Shown here one piece after another: positions 22,798 through 34,000 of a stretch of DNA of 64,000 bases (the stretch's first letter is position 1; each line of letters begins with the position of its first letter). The stretch is taken from the NCBI GenBank assembly GCA_000827265.1, contig KN834829.1:42064-106063 (forward strand). The letters are read 5' to 3'. Made by a program: the position numbers and the translations under genes. Below the pieces are notes generated by a model. The model did no database searches. It saw only the letters and a list, made by a program, of their open reading frames with translations, and had not been told where the DNA came from. This DNA comes from Collybiopsis luxurians FD-317 M1 (Eukaryota; Basidiomycota; Agaricomycetes; Agaricales; Omphalotaceae).

Positions 22798-25135
22798 AGG
22801 AGATAATATCCGTGAGCTCATCAGGGAGCGTAAAAAGTAGGGGGAGCTTATCATCCAGGGACCCAAGTATACTGCGCGATATAGGGTCAGCCGGGTTAGC
22901 TGCAGATTCAATATAGTTCATATCCAGTTGAATGAAGCGGGATGCCAGCACAGCGTAAGTGCGGCGGACAGAGAGATTAATGTAGAAGTTAGGGCTGCGG
23001 GCCTTACGAATGGCACCAATAGTACCCTTATTGTCTGAATAGATACGAATGAGAATTTCCTTGTAGCCCCAAGCTTCCAGGAAATAGACGAGGAGTTCAA
23101 GGGCAATTGTTTCCAGCCAACAAATCCCTCTGCCAGGAACTTTCCAATGCGGCTTGAGCTTGAAAGCGGCCCATTTCCCCCGGGCAAATATGCCTATACC
23201 CCAGTCTGTAGATGCATCAATGTATAGACCATGATCCTGCAGAGGTCCGAGAGGTTGTAGTTGATGGTAGTAGTGAGGATTTTGCAAGACATTGAGCCAC
23301 CATTTGAGTGATGAGACAACGCTCGAAACAAGCCATTTGCCAAGGTCTTCTTCACCTTCCCGGTAGGAAGCCATGAAATTAGAGATGGGCGGGAGGTAGG
23401 ATTTCCCTTCAGCATAGACAAAAGAGATGTGGCACAAGGTGCCGTGGATGGACTTGACCTTGATTAATGGGGCTTTTCGAGAACGGTGGTCATCAAGGAA
23501 TGAACGGATACGGTGGAGGTACTTGAGGCGCTTCTCTTCAGGAAGGCTGACTCATTTGAGAGGGATATTCCAGAGGAAGCCAATAAAGGTGGTGATGTCG
23601 ACAAAAAACTTGTTGCCCTTTTCGGGATGCCAGGGAACGCCGAGGTGTTTGATAAGTGAAAGCATGGATTCCTTGTTGTAGTTGTAGGAGCCCTCTGCAT
23701 TGCAGGTATGGAAGATGTTGAAGTCGTCCTCAATTTTGGCTATTGGGGCAATGTCCTTGGTCTGCCAGATATCCCGTACTGCAGCAGAGATCATGCTGGA
23801 AGTGCTGCTGGCTGGGGACGCTCCAAAAGCAAAACAGTGGTCAATCCAGAAAAGACCGTCCATATCTTGGACAACCATGTATGGTTTGTGGTGTGGGAGA
23901 AGGGGAATAGTGCAGTGGAATTTGGAAATATCAATAGAACAGGCTTGCGTGCCAGGGGGGGCCTGTGTAATCTAAGAAGAGTATAGGTTAGAAATGAGGG
24001 ATAGATATATGAGGAGAGGAAACCGAGAGGTTTCTGAGAAGGGATAGAAAGCCGATAGGCATGTAGAAATATAGGGCCAAGATGGCCAGATGGGATATAG
24101 TATAGATAGAGCCAATAGGCTTAGAGGTGCCGAGTGGCAAATAGAAGATGGAGTATGAAGACTTACCCATTCGGCCACTATAGTGGCACTGTCAAAAGTT
24201 GTCAGAAATAGGTCTTTCTCTACATGAGAGTTGACCGAAGGAAAGTTAAAACCCTTGGAATCCCTGCCATCCTTTGATAGGTTCCGACAAACTCTATACT
24301 TAGGCGGCCTATCGGGACCCTGAGACTGTTCGGCAACAATGAGAGGGGAAGAAATAAAAGGGCCTCTCAGGATGAGTTCAGCTTTAGGTTTGGTGAAAGG
24401 ACCTGACATCCTGCCAGCCTCTGCTTCTTCTGCAATGTATGCATAGACAGCCTTTGAGAATTTGAAAGCCGAAGAATGGTTGGGGATAATGATAGTTTCG
24501 TAGAGGAAAGGCATGTGGCCGAGAGGAAAACCACCAAGAAGGCCATCGACCAATAAGGGATACCTGTCCCACAGGCCACAAGAGATGAGCTCGATTGCGA
24601 AAGCGCTGGCATCATAAGGCGTGACAATCCGACTGTAGATATCAAGAAATGTTTGGGGTGTATTGGGAAGAGGTTCGCGAGCAACAATAGTATCGGAAAA
24701 GTCATGGAAAGGGAGGGCTGGGTGAAGTTCTGAGGGATGGAAAGGGTCACTGGCGGTTGAGGCAGGAGTCAGCGCCGAGTGTGTAATGCTTGCTGCTGCC
24801 GCAGAGGGAGCAAACCCTGGTCTTGGAGGTGCAGTTGCTGTGTATGCATTTGCCATATATGTTGAACGTGATGCAGATTTTGGTGCCGCTTGGGTTGTAT
24901 ATATTACCGTCTGCATTACCGATGGCGTATTTGAATGAACCATGTTCTTCTCTGTGGTCTTGAAGTCTGTGGCCTGATTTTCCACAACCAACGCAGCGGG
25001 GGGTGGCCTTGCCCCTGCTGCTGTTCGGAAAGGGCTGCGAGGTAGTGGGATAGGGAGCGAAGCGCGAAGAACACATGTTGGGGCAGGAAAAGGGAGCTGG
25101 GCAGGAGGCCTTACGCTCCTTCTCTTTTTTGTCAT
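22790..25135 (-). pseudogene. Reverse transcriptase-RNase H of the DIRS-like element, one nonsense codon and an intron
   Basis: The frame covers RT fingers (PKYRVCRNLSKDGRDSKGFN), then a 195-bp interval with GT-AG ends (24166-23972). It resumes with GTQACSIDISKFHCTIP (first RT Asp), AFGASPASSTS, KIEDDFNIFHT (YxDD-box equivalent, here EDDF) and HLGVPWHPEKGNKF. A TGA at 23552-23554 interrupts the frame, after which it continues with DHGLYIDASTDWGIGIFAR (RNase H), GICWLETIALELLVYF, IRIYSDNKGTIGAIRK and ESAANPADPISR. The TGA is one base change from CGA or TGG. Apart from this stop the whole RT/RH is open. The start is uncertain because the frame overlaps the Gag gene by up to 390 bp. Confidence 0.8.
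23972..24166 (-). other. Intron-like interval in the retroelement RT
   Basis: The frame reads GCC GAA TGG, then GTAAGT at 24166-24161; it ends CTTCTTAG at about 23972 and resumes ATT ACA CAG in phase 0. Removing it joins two parts of the RT domain in the same frame. Confidence 0.6.
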
Positions 25136-26363
25136 GAGCCTGGACAGCCGCCATCACAAGGGTATGGGCAGACATGTAGGTGTAGAGGTTGAAGGCAGTT
25201 TTACACTCGTAGTGCTCCTTGCGGAGCTGGATTTTGTATTTAAGCCAGAAAGGGAAAGTGGAACTGGTGTCGTTCCAGTCCCAGAACTTGTAATGTTGAG
25301 CCAGAAATTGGGGGCGCGCAGCATCTTTGTTCTTGTATATCTCTACCTCAAATCTAAGGTGATTGTCCGCAGCTAACTGCCACTGGGTATAGTTGAGGTC
25401 TTCATCTTTGGAAGGACCGGCCTCCGAGGATTCGTCCATTCTTTTCGAGACATTGGCCATGTCGAGGACCTGCGGCTTAGTGCTTATATGTGTGAGCTTG
25501 ATCCTCTTGCAGTGCATGGTATTGGACCCCAGCCATAACAGGTTCTTCGGGGTGAACCACGCTAAGGGAATACGGTAGTCATGGTCGGCGAGTTGCAAAA
25601 GTTCTCGGGGAAATTTCTTTATAATGTTGGAGTGGAGGTCGATGGGGTTGGTGAGAACAATATCGGCTTTGGGCTTCCTGCAGGTGTTGGCCTCTGCGTC
25701 CCCGTCTCCATTACCACCTGCCTCCCCTTCGCTGTCTCCATTCCTACCATCCCTTCCCCAGCCTTGGGCAAAGAACCTGTCGTCACTGGAACTTCCTGAA
25801 CTGCTGATCCTTGGAAACTTGTTGCCCAGGATGCCTTGGAGCCATTTGACTGCCATATTTGGAAGGAAATTGATGAAGGAATGAATGAGGGAGGGATCTC
25901 TGACCATATCCTCCATCTCTTTGTCGACGGTAAGGTAGGACTCGACGTCTGAAATGGGAGGGTCATTGTCTCTTCTGATGAGGGTCCTGACACGACGGTC
26001 GTCGTTGCGTGTGGTGACAGCCGCGTTGTACTTGAATTTGGCCAGTGAAGACATCTTGAGAATAATGGAAGTCTTCCCGCTGGCATGGGTGCGGGGTACG
26101 CGGCCCTCGTGCCTGAAAGATTCTTCTAAAGGGTAGCAGTGAGGTGGGTCGAACTGGGTCATTGGGATTTTCTTCCGAAACGCGACTGCTTGGGGCGGCG
26201 ATGAGGGTGGAAGGCAGAGAGAGATGCCGGCGCCTAAACGGCACCGTGGGTGACTCATCGCCGCCCTTGCCTTATCCTCCGGTAAGCCGGCTTCGCTAGG
26301 CTTACCACGGAAGATAGAAGGACTCGGCACAGCGGCTGCGGTGGGGCTAACCCGGTGTCTCAC
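24747..26363 (-). CDS. Gag-like zinc-knuckle protein of the DIRS-like element
   Basis: Open frame of 538 codons. The C-terminal part carries Cys/His clusters: CVGCGKSGHRLQDH followed by CITFNIYGKCIHSNC and CSLCGSSKHYTLGADSC, the zinc-knuckle and CCCH-like pattern seen in Gag proteins of DIRS-type elements of fungi. The central part has an acidic, Gly/Asp-rich segment and a conserved region around DHDYRIPLAWFTPKNLLWLG. An internal ATG (for example MTQFDPPHCYPLEESF) could be the real start. It presumably binds element RNA. It overlaps the RT frame. Confidence 0.7.
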   Translation of the reverse strand: MRHRVSPTAAAVPSPSIFRGKPSEAGLPEDKARAAMSHPRCRLGAGISLCLPPSSPPQAVAFRKKIPMTQFDPPHCYPLEESFRHEGRVPRTHASGKTSIILKMSSLAKFKYNAAVTTRNDDRRVRTLIRRDNDPPISDVESYLTVDKEMEDMVRDPSLIHSFINFLPNMAVKWLQGILGNKFPRISSSGSSSDDRFFAQGWGRDGRNGDSEGEAGGNGDGDAEANTCRKPKADIVLTNPIDLHSNIIKKFPRELLQLADHDYRIPLAWFTPKNLLWLGSNTMHCKRIKLTHISTKPQVLDMANVSKRMDESSEAGPSKDEDLNYTQWQLAADNHLRFEVEIYKNKDAARPQFLAQHYKFWDWNDTSSTFPFWLKYKIQLRKEHYECKTAFNLYTYMSAHTLVMAAVQAHDKKEKERKASCPAPFSCPNMCSSRFAPYPTTSQPFPNSSRGKATPRCVGCGKSGHRLQDHREEHGSFKYAIGNADGNIYNPSGTKICITFNIYGKCIHSNCTSKTRVCSLCGSSKHYTLGADSCLNRQ

Positions 26364-26377
26364 TTTACTAGTAGTAT

Positions 26378-26385
26378 AAAAGCCT
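26378..26385 (+). promoter_or_regulatory. Possible TATA box of the DUF6534 pseudogene
   Basis: TATAAAAG lies about 45 bp before the ATG at 26423. The DIRS-like element ends only a few bases upstream of it. Confidence 0.4.
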
Positions 26386-26422
26386 GGAGACTTTGAAATG
26401 CCATTCCCAATTCACGTGTAAC

Positions 26423-28728
26423 ATGTCAGGCCTGAGTTTTGATAGTACTTTGGGTGCTCTTCTTATTGGGGGTTTTGTCGCCACTATGTGTGTCATTTTG
26501 CATTTGCATTTACTTTGGTAGACTCAAAGTAAATTATTCAGGCTGTAAGGAATAACGTGTCTGCAATGCTTTATATTCTTTCAAAACTCAGTGAAACAAA
26601 GAGCCGTTTTGAAATACATGGCCAGTTGCAAGCTTAAGTTGAGAGAAATCAAAATGCTAATAGCGCAATGACATGTTACATCTACAGGTTGCATGGCTTT
26701 GGTTAGTCCAGTCTACTCATCTATGCTTCATTTTTGAAAATGTGTCCAGGGCTACCGATACTTTACATGTCATTTTTGTCACTCATACGGTGTATTGGTA
26801 TGACTATTGTATAGTTACGACCCAAAACTCGCGTAATGCATTACACTCCGCGAACAATTTTAGTGGTCGTAACTAGACAATATCCCTTGAGAAGCACGTC
26901 GTTAATTACTCACGACTGGCAGGTATCTGGTTACGAACTTCACCAATGTTGAAATAATTTCACGTCAAATAGTCTGGTGAGTTTGGCCTAATGGAGTTAT
27001 TACATTATTCTGAAGCAGAACCAGGAGCATTGGGGTGAGAGTTATTGGATTTATTGTATGCTGATACGTAGAAATTTCTTCACAGGCAGGAGTTTTTGCA
27101 ACAGTACGACACACTCTGCTTTCGTCTCTCATATATGTCCTGATTTTTTGTACCAGTCAGCAAGTGACACAGTAGTCAGGATGTGAGTCATATTCAGAGA
27201 TGTGCGACCGTGAAACCACCCAAATACACTGTAGATTTTTTACCTGGCGCTTGTGGATATGTACGACTTTGAATTCCTATTCACGCCTGAAGATAGTCTG
27301 ATATTCCCATAGTAAGCGGAAGAAAGCGTTTGCTTGTTTACCCGTTTGTCAGTGTGCTACACCTGAATCGTTTTTATGCACAACTGAAGTTGCTCTTCGC
27401 TCACAGATACTCTTGACATTCATGATATTGGGTATGTGCATGATGCTAGAGGAAAGGCTGATTTATTGAGTACAGATTTTACAAGGGATTTCTTTTGGTA
27501 CGTAGAGTTGCACCCCCATCGGAATACGCAGCTGATACCGGCGCTGTAGCATTTGGTAGTCGCTTGTCAGTTTTATGGCATAGACCTATCATTTGCAGAA
27601 TCTGACCGATGGCCGTATATTCTGCTACTTCTAGATTTGCATTAAACACCTTGGAAAAATTTAGAAAAATGGCGGTATAAAACGTCAAAAACCTGACTTT
27701 CCATAGACAATAACCAATTCTTTTCAGTGGCTAATGTATCTTGGATTGGCCACACAAGTAATCGGGGATTTTTACATTGCGGCTACATTATGCTTTTTTC
27801 TCTATAAAGCTAGAGGTAGCACCAAACGGTAAAACTACCAGTGTTCTGTCTCAATACCTTCACTCATGACTTAACAGTACCGACTCGATTATTAATATCC
27901 TGATGCTCTATACGGGACAGACGGGGTAAGTTACATATATTCTAATAAAAGAATACATCAAAATCTTGCAACTTTATCCCAGAATTATAACTAGGTATTA
28001 CAAATTCCAAATTTTCAAAATCCACATTTCCACAACCATTCTTTAGCTTTACTTCCCTTGCTTGCTTTATCACTGTAAGCATCTAAATTTCAATGTTTAT
28101 GCCATTGTCAAGTGCTGACCACAAACAAGTATGTAGCCATGCCACATAACCGCATCTATCTAGCCTGTACGTAGTATTCAATTCGATGGACTTTCATTAT
28201 CCTGCAATTGATGAAATAATTGCAGTTTATTTCCCATTGAGCAAATGTGGGCGACCTGGCCAATAGCAAGCCGATTCTACCTAACCTTCCATTTTATAGT
28301 GTATATTAATGCAGCCCTTGCCATGCGAGTTAATAATCTGCATGCTTTCATATTTGAATTCTGACCATCGTGTTAATCTCACTAGGCTCAATGCCAGGGA
28401 AATAATACACAGCAGAGATAGTGTCATTTCTATACCATTAAGCTCTCTTCAGTTTAAGACAGAAGAGAGTACCAATGTCGGAAATAGGGAAGAGGTACGT
28501 TGCCTACTACGAGTCATCTGCAAGATGAGGAAATAACAGAATTGTTCGTAGCTAACACGCAGTATTATCTTGGACTCAATCAGTCAAGGGATGGCTAATA
28601 TTGATATACAGACGGATGAAAAGGGCGCAAATCTAGATATTGAAACTTCCTCATCAATGCAAGGGCCTCCAGATCAAAAAATTTCGTACCGGGGGGTCGG
28701 AAAAGCTTTTTCAGGCTCGAGTACTTAG
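26423..28728 (+). pseudogene. DUF6534 membrane protein, decayed copy
   Basis: Pieces of a DUF6534 gene follow one another on the plus strand. The ATG at 26423 gives DSTLGALLIGGFVATM. The exon after 26542 reads L, a stop (TAA at 26546-26548), then GITCLQCFIFFQNSVKQ; family members have Tyr at the stop position. Next come VAWLW, ATDTLHVIFVTHTVYWY, then after a poorly readable middle LATQVIGDFYIAATLCFFLY (about 27740), TDSIINILMLYT (27880) and LNAREIIHSRDSVIS (28385). The final exon reads QGMANIDIQTDEKGAN and ends at TAG 28726-28728. Domain order is preserved from first helix to C-terminal tail, but the stop and the unreadable middle helices (26880-27720) indicate a pseudogene. Confidence 0.7.
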
Positions 28729-29179
28729 TCTACCTATGATCTTGGAGATTATATAGATTTTCTACCAGTAATTCACAGCACTAAATACTACAGTCGCGCG
28801 CGCTCCTTACACGCACCACAAATCCAATTTGAAACTCTCACGAGACTTGCCTAAAGGATGTCAGGGTTTTTACCAAAAAACAATGTCTGTGACACAAATG
28901 AAGACTGAAAGAAAAAAAAAACCTCATTCCACTGCGCAATCTGGCTTGTCTCAATAAACCTTCTAATTGATTCTTTTTCAGGTAGGCTACTTATAAATTC
29001 GTGATTTGTTGGATCCATCTTTTGTTCTAACCGCAAATCCATCAAAGTGAGCATTTATTTGTGCATCTCCTTACTGCTCTGCACAGGTACTTACCTCGAC
29101 GTACACACCATAGTCTTGAGACATGTTTCAGGAGAAAGAAAGGAGCTTGCAACTGGCACAGGCTATCGTTACTGTAAAT
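28729..29179. other. Intergenic interval
   Basis: No gene seen between the DUF6534 pseudogene and the RBR copy C. Confidence 0.5.
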
Positions 29180-30648
29180 CTAGTTGAATTGGGCACCTTC
29201 GCCAAGGAACCACATCCGGTTTCTCATACACCTTACGCGAACCATAACATGGCAGCGCCTACATCCCTAAAGAAGCCATGAGCGTGCTCCGCTTATAAAA
29301 ATGTGAAATGGAAAAATGAACTTACCTTCAAATACAACGGCAAGTAACCTCCACATTCTTCACAAGTCCCACTTCCCTCGTGGTGCCTCCATTGATGTGG
29401 GTTGCAGTCATGACGGTACCACAACTCTCTCGCCCACTCCTGAACACGCTGTTCAAAAATAACAGGGGCTGCATCCCTCGCGGTGTCTCCAAGCTCCCTC
29501 TCGACCCTAAGCGCCGCTGTATTGAACAATCTATTCTCCTCTTCTCCCACTACGGGCATCCCCAGTTCGTCCACGGCACAGCGCACAGGTAGCAGAATTC
29601 CATACGACAGGAGCATGTTATATGGTAACAGCCATGGTGAAACTCGATGATTCGATCGCACCTGGGACAGGTCTGCCGGTGTTGCTCAGCAGCGATAGCC
29701 TTCAACTGGACGAGTGCTGTGTTTTCAGCGCAGTTTTCATCTGGATGGAAGGGCTCCTTGCACAATGCACACGTCAGTCGGTAACAGTGGAAGCAACTAG
29801 CAGGATGGTTCCCTCGGGAAGTAAAATTCTGAGCTGAACCGAGATAACGAGAGCAAGTCGAGTTGGAACAGTAGAGACGATCATTAGCGAGAGTGGAAAA
29901 TTCACGAGATTTTGCTTCAAATCGGGTTCGAAGGCCAGAAGGGACCAAGTCGAGGACCCTCGATACCGGGAGAAATTGTTGACAACAACGAAGAGGGAAT
30001 AACGATTCGTCTCCGACGCAGGTTGGAACGAGGTCCTTGAGACAATCAAAGCAGTAACGGGCTCTACAAGGCGCCTGGAACGTGGTCGAAGCTCGGAAAC
30101 GATCTCCGCATATGACATTCAACCCTGAAGTGAGAAAGAGCATTATCAGAAATTGCTGAAGGTATGCCAAGCGGCAGCGCCATCAACTTGTGAATTTTCG
30201 GAGGAACCAGTGAAAGTTGTAGGCCTCCTCGAGTCGGCTGCGTAGAGCCTTAAAAGACAGCTTTCAGCCGAACATAGCGCAGTGAACCGATCTCGACTCA
30301 CGTTTCTATTGCCTTCTGTGCATCTGTCATTTCGGGTGGCACCTCCCCACGGGCAAGCGCCTCCGCATATCGACGATCGTCCGCCTCGCTCATGTCTACA
30401 ATACTCATTCTTTGTAAGACCTCCTGATCACCGTCGATGGCTAGCTGCAAGCTACGAGCTAGATTGAGGCTGTCTACTACATCATCATTCTCCCGCTCGA
30501 ACACCCTGAACGCGATTTCCTCGTCAGTTAAAGCTGTATCGCCGCGAGCTTTTCCTTTGCGAGACGACGCAACACTTTGAATATCATCCAGCGCTAATTG
30601 AGCAATGAGAAAGGAGGTAAGAGTGTCAGAGCCTGGATCGTTTTCCAT
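29180..30648 (-). pseudogene. RBR-type E3 ubiquitin ligase (copy C), disrupted
   Basis: Same architecture as copy A. Exon 1 starts at 30648 with MENDPGSDTLTSFLIAQLAL. The main exon has VICGDRFRASTTF to LRCC, the IBR part CFHCYRLTCALCKEPF and RING2 TCPRCDRIIEFHHGCYHITC with CRMEFCYLCAVPW. A TAG at 29550-29552 follows WGCP, where copy A has Gln (CPQWEE). After it the matching sequence (RLFNTAALRVERELGD, then CEECGGYLPLYLK) continues in another frame, so there is also a 1-base indel. The last exon (GCRRCHVMVRVRCMRNRM) is still readable to the TAG near 29180. The stop falls after RING2, so a shortened protein with all three zinc domains could still be made. Confidence 0.75.
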
Positions 30649-31049
30649 GATAAAGAAAGAGAAAGAAGTTGAGGAAGCACGCTATTCAATCCCCTTTGTT
30701 GGAGAACATCCGTTGTGGACAAAGAGCCAACTAGGGGATAGTGGCAACGGCAGGGGGATAGTGGCAACGGCAGTCAAATATATATAAGCAAGTCTCACGC
30801 CACTTTCGCGTTGTTCGTCGCGTCGCGTTGGCATACTCCATCTTCCAGTCAATGGATGGTGTCGTGTAGAAACTCAATTTGGGATATGAGGCCGCTTATA
30901 AGTGAGTTTCTGCTATGAAACACCCTCTCCGTTTAAAAGGAACATCAAGGTTCAGCGACGCTTCACAGTCGCCGTGTTAGTGGTAATAAAACACTTTCAT
31001 TTCTGTTTCGGAATAAAGACCCGTCTGATGTTACACGATTAACTTTCCT
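30649..31049. other. Intergenic interval with a short tandem repeat
   Basis: Upstream of RBR copy C and downstream of the GH51 gene. It contains two perfect 20-bp copies (30734-30753 and 30754-30773, beginning GGGGATAGTGG), followed by a TA-rich TATATATA stretch near 30779. Confidence 0.6.
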
Positions 31050-34000
31050 TCAACCAACAACGGTGAGAACCGAGAGTGAGAGCGCCGGGGCATTGTAGGT
31101 GATGGTTTTGCCTGCGGTGAACGAAAAGTTGGACGGGACAGCAGCATTGGGATTTGTGGGTGTGTTCATCGTGCCAGAAGGCGCAGTCAAAATCGTACCC
31201 GTTCCCGCCGTCGATCCAGGAGTGAATGATAAGGTGAACACCACAGTGTTCGCAGATGTAGCAGTGTTGACAACCTAAGCGGATATCAGGCATGGAAAAC
31301 ACGAAAAACTTGATATCGGTTGTTACTAACCTTCAAGAAATATTGGTTAGATGCGGTATCACGAGTGACACTCCATTGAACTGGTGAGCTCGCAGTATTT
31401 GTTGTGGATGTGAGGTAGAAATCACCCTTGAATAAACTGAAGAGCTAGTACATCCCAGTTTCAGAACACAAAATGCGAATAATTCCTTTGGCATACTTTT
31501 TGCACATAGTATGATGTTGATGGAATCACCGTGTTAGGTCTGAATGATCTCGTCAGTTTCTATCACGCACTGTGAGTTGACAAGTTCACTCACGAGAAAG
31601 AAATCAAATCGGGGCTCTGTAGGAAGAAGTATATTAAAATCAAGCCGAAACGTAACAGATTATCTTACCCATTGGAAGTTCGAGATATGCTGAGGCAGAC
31701 GATTAGTATCTCGCCAACTATAATTGACGATGAAATGTTGTTTACCTGAAGTAGAGGAGCATATGATGCTGCAAAGACAATGTCAGAGTTTCGGTCAAAG
31801 CCAGTCATGTATGCTGCCTCCGCAATGGAACCTGAAAACATTGAAACCTATCAAATCTCCACCTCAATGATAAGAGTTACCGTCAATAAATGGGAATGAG
31901 AGATCGGTGCCGGCGTTGTTTGTCATGCAAGCATATTCGCCCTGGGAAATTCCAATCGATCATGAGCATAGTTTTTGAAATGAACCAATGCATTGACCTG
32001 GAAGAATTGGAGCCCGTTCCTTGGAAGGATGTCAAAGTTGAACGCGCCATTAATGAAGAAATCTTGAAGAGATGGTCAAGAATTGTTCAGGAAACTTCAA
32101 TTAACACTTACTGGGGTTGGAGTAGATATGAAGATCCCAGAACGTTGGAGCAGGAGTGAGAGTGGGAACAAAGCCACTTGTTGCACTGGTGGCGATATAA
32201 TCTAAAAGGGATTAATTAGTCGATTTGCTTGATATGTCACTCAGAATACGCACGGAGCTGAGGGAATTCGGCATGTAAAGCATTGAAGAAGTCTGCCCAG
32301 CGATAGTCGGTATACCTGGAGCGAACACGTCAAACCGCTATGCACGATCGTGATTTCCCAGATGGAGGCCTACGTTGCTGGGGAGAAGAAGTCCTCATTT
32401 CCGATCTCAATGTAATTAAGGGTAAAAGGGTCCGGATGACCCATGGCAGCGCGCATTTGACCTGGTCTAGCATAAGTATTCCAAACAGAGGCAGGTCAAA
32501 AGAATAACAACGCACCTTGAGGATTGGTAGTGGCGTCGCCGATGACGAAGTTGATCTACGAACCAGAAGGCTAGAATTAGATTGATTGCCAACCACAAAA
32601 CTTCGATTTACCTGATTAATGGCTTCGGTAATGTAGGGCTGAAGGTCGTCTTCAGCAACTGACTCTCCGTCCAAAGAAAATCCTAAGTTTAGGCATAAAA
32701 TTACTGCGAGCTCTATACGGAATGGAAGAAAGGATTGCACCAGCGTAAACGGCCATAATGGGCTGCATATCCATGTCTTCAATCCACTGCAGGTACTCGA
32801 AGAGCCCAAGCCCATCTGTGTTCACGTAACCCCAGGTCCCGAGCCGTCCAGGACGATCAACAAGATCGCCAACAGTGTTCTCCCATGCCCAACGCTCAGC
32901 TGGGGTTTCTCCTTCAAGGTCTGGAAGTGATTTGTTAATGACGGCTACGTTTAACTTAATGAAAGGACTTGCTGTTCCCTCCGGGGAATCGGAAGAAAGC
33001 AGGCTTCATAGCAAGAATCGTCTGGAATGGTTGTGTTTTGAGAAAATCACGTTATGTTTTGTCTTTGAGAAACATTCACCTCAGATAGATCCAATCTGAA
33101 TCCATTTGCGCGATTGTTAAATGTCGGTGGGAACAACGAAATAAGTGTGAATTCCATCGTTAGCCCAGCAACGGTTGTAGCATTAACCGAAAGGGCGAAG
33201 AGGTTCTCGACCGAAGTTTGAGTCGAAGAAGCGGTGAAGGAAAACGTGGCTAGCTGCCATGTCGAGCTTGTAGTAAATGGAACAGTCGTACTAGTGAATA
33301 CTGTACCCGACGTGGACCTAAGATCGGCAGTGAAAGTTCCTGATACCTCCCTAGCAGGAGGAGAGGGAGTGCGGTAAAAGAAGGATCCAGTATATATGAA
33401 CCCGGCAGTAACAGGAAAACCTGAAAACAAGACAATTTAATCTGTGACATAGTGTGGAGTATGGTACAATCTTGTATTACATACCAAAAAATCCAGCATT
33501 CGTGAATCCAACAGTGCCGGTCGTTCCAGAAGCTACGCTGAACGAAAGTGCATTCGGGAGAGCTGTAGATACGGGTGAACTAGACTTGACCACTGAAATC
33601 GTAGCCCTGCCCAATGCAGCCCACGAGTTCAGAGCCGCCGAGGTGCCTATTCAAAGAGGTTATTATGATGCGTTTCACATGGAAAAATGGTTGCATTAAC
33701 CGGGAGTGACTTGTTGGAATGCACGATTTTGAATGACTAGTGCCCGAATTGTTAGCGGGTGAAGGTTAATATCCAGTCACAGCGCTCACGTTCGGCATAA
33801 AGGCCACCGTCACCACTCTGTCGAAAAATTCTCTACCATCAGCTTTCTGGTTCCAAGTCAAATGCACGTACATGCTACAGTCCAGTTTCAATAAACGGTG
33901 AATTTATTACACAAAGATCTCTACTCACGTTTATATCCTAATTTCGTTTTCCGGAGTGCTGAGCTTTTGTGCGATGTAAATCTCGTGAGTATATCTTACC

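Larger units (their letters stand above)
20960..26370 (-). mobile_element. DIRS-like tyrosine-recombinase retroelement, nearly complete
   Basis: Three coding modules in one orientation: a Gag-like zinc-finger protein (26363-24747), reverse transcriptase/RNase H (about 25135-22790) and tyrosine recombinase (22797-21193). No DDE integrase and no LTR are visible. This order and content define DIRS-type elements, which use a tyrosine recombinase to integrate a circular DNA copy. Boundaries are approximate. The upstream end must lie between the Gag start and the TATA box at 26378 of the neighbouring DUF6534 pseudogene. A GC-rich block at 20990-21110 probably belongs to the 3' end. A possible inverted 11-mer (GGATAAGGCAA near 20893, TTGCCTTATCC near 26268) was noted but is weak. 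Confidence 0.8.

Noticed and set aside
20893..26278. 11-bp inverted match (GGATAAGGCAA / TTGCCTTATCC) as the terminal repeats of the DIRS-like element
   Set aside because: Similarity does not extend beyond about 11-13 bases, and the right-hand match lies inside the Gag frame, so it may be chance.
30282..30467. Plus-strand frame opposite RBR copy C exon 1
   Set aside because: It is antisense to a well-supported exon and has no motif.
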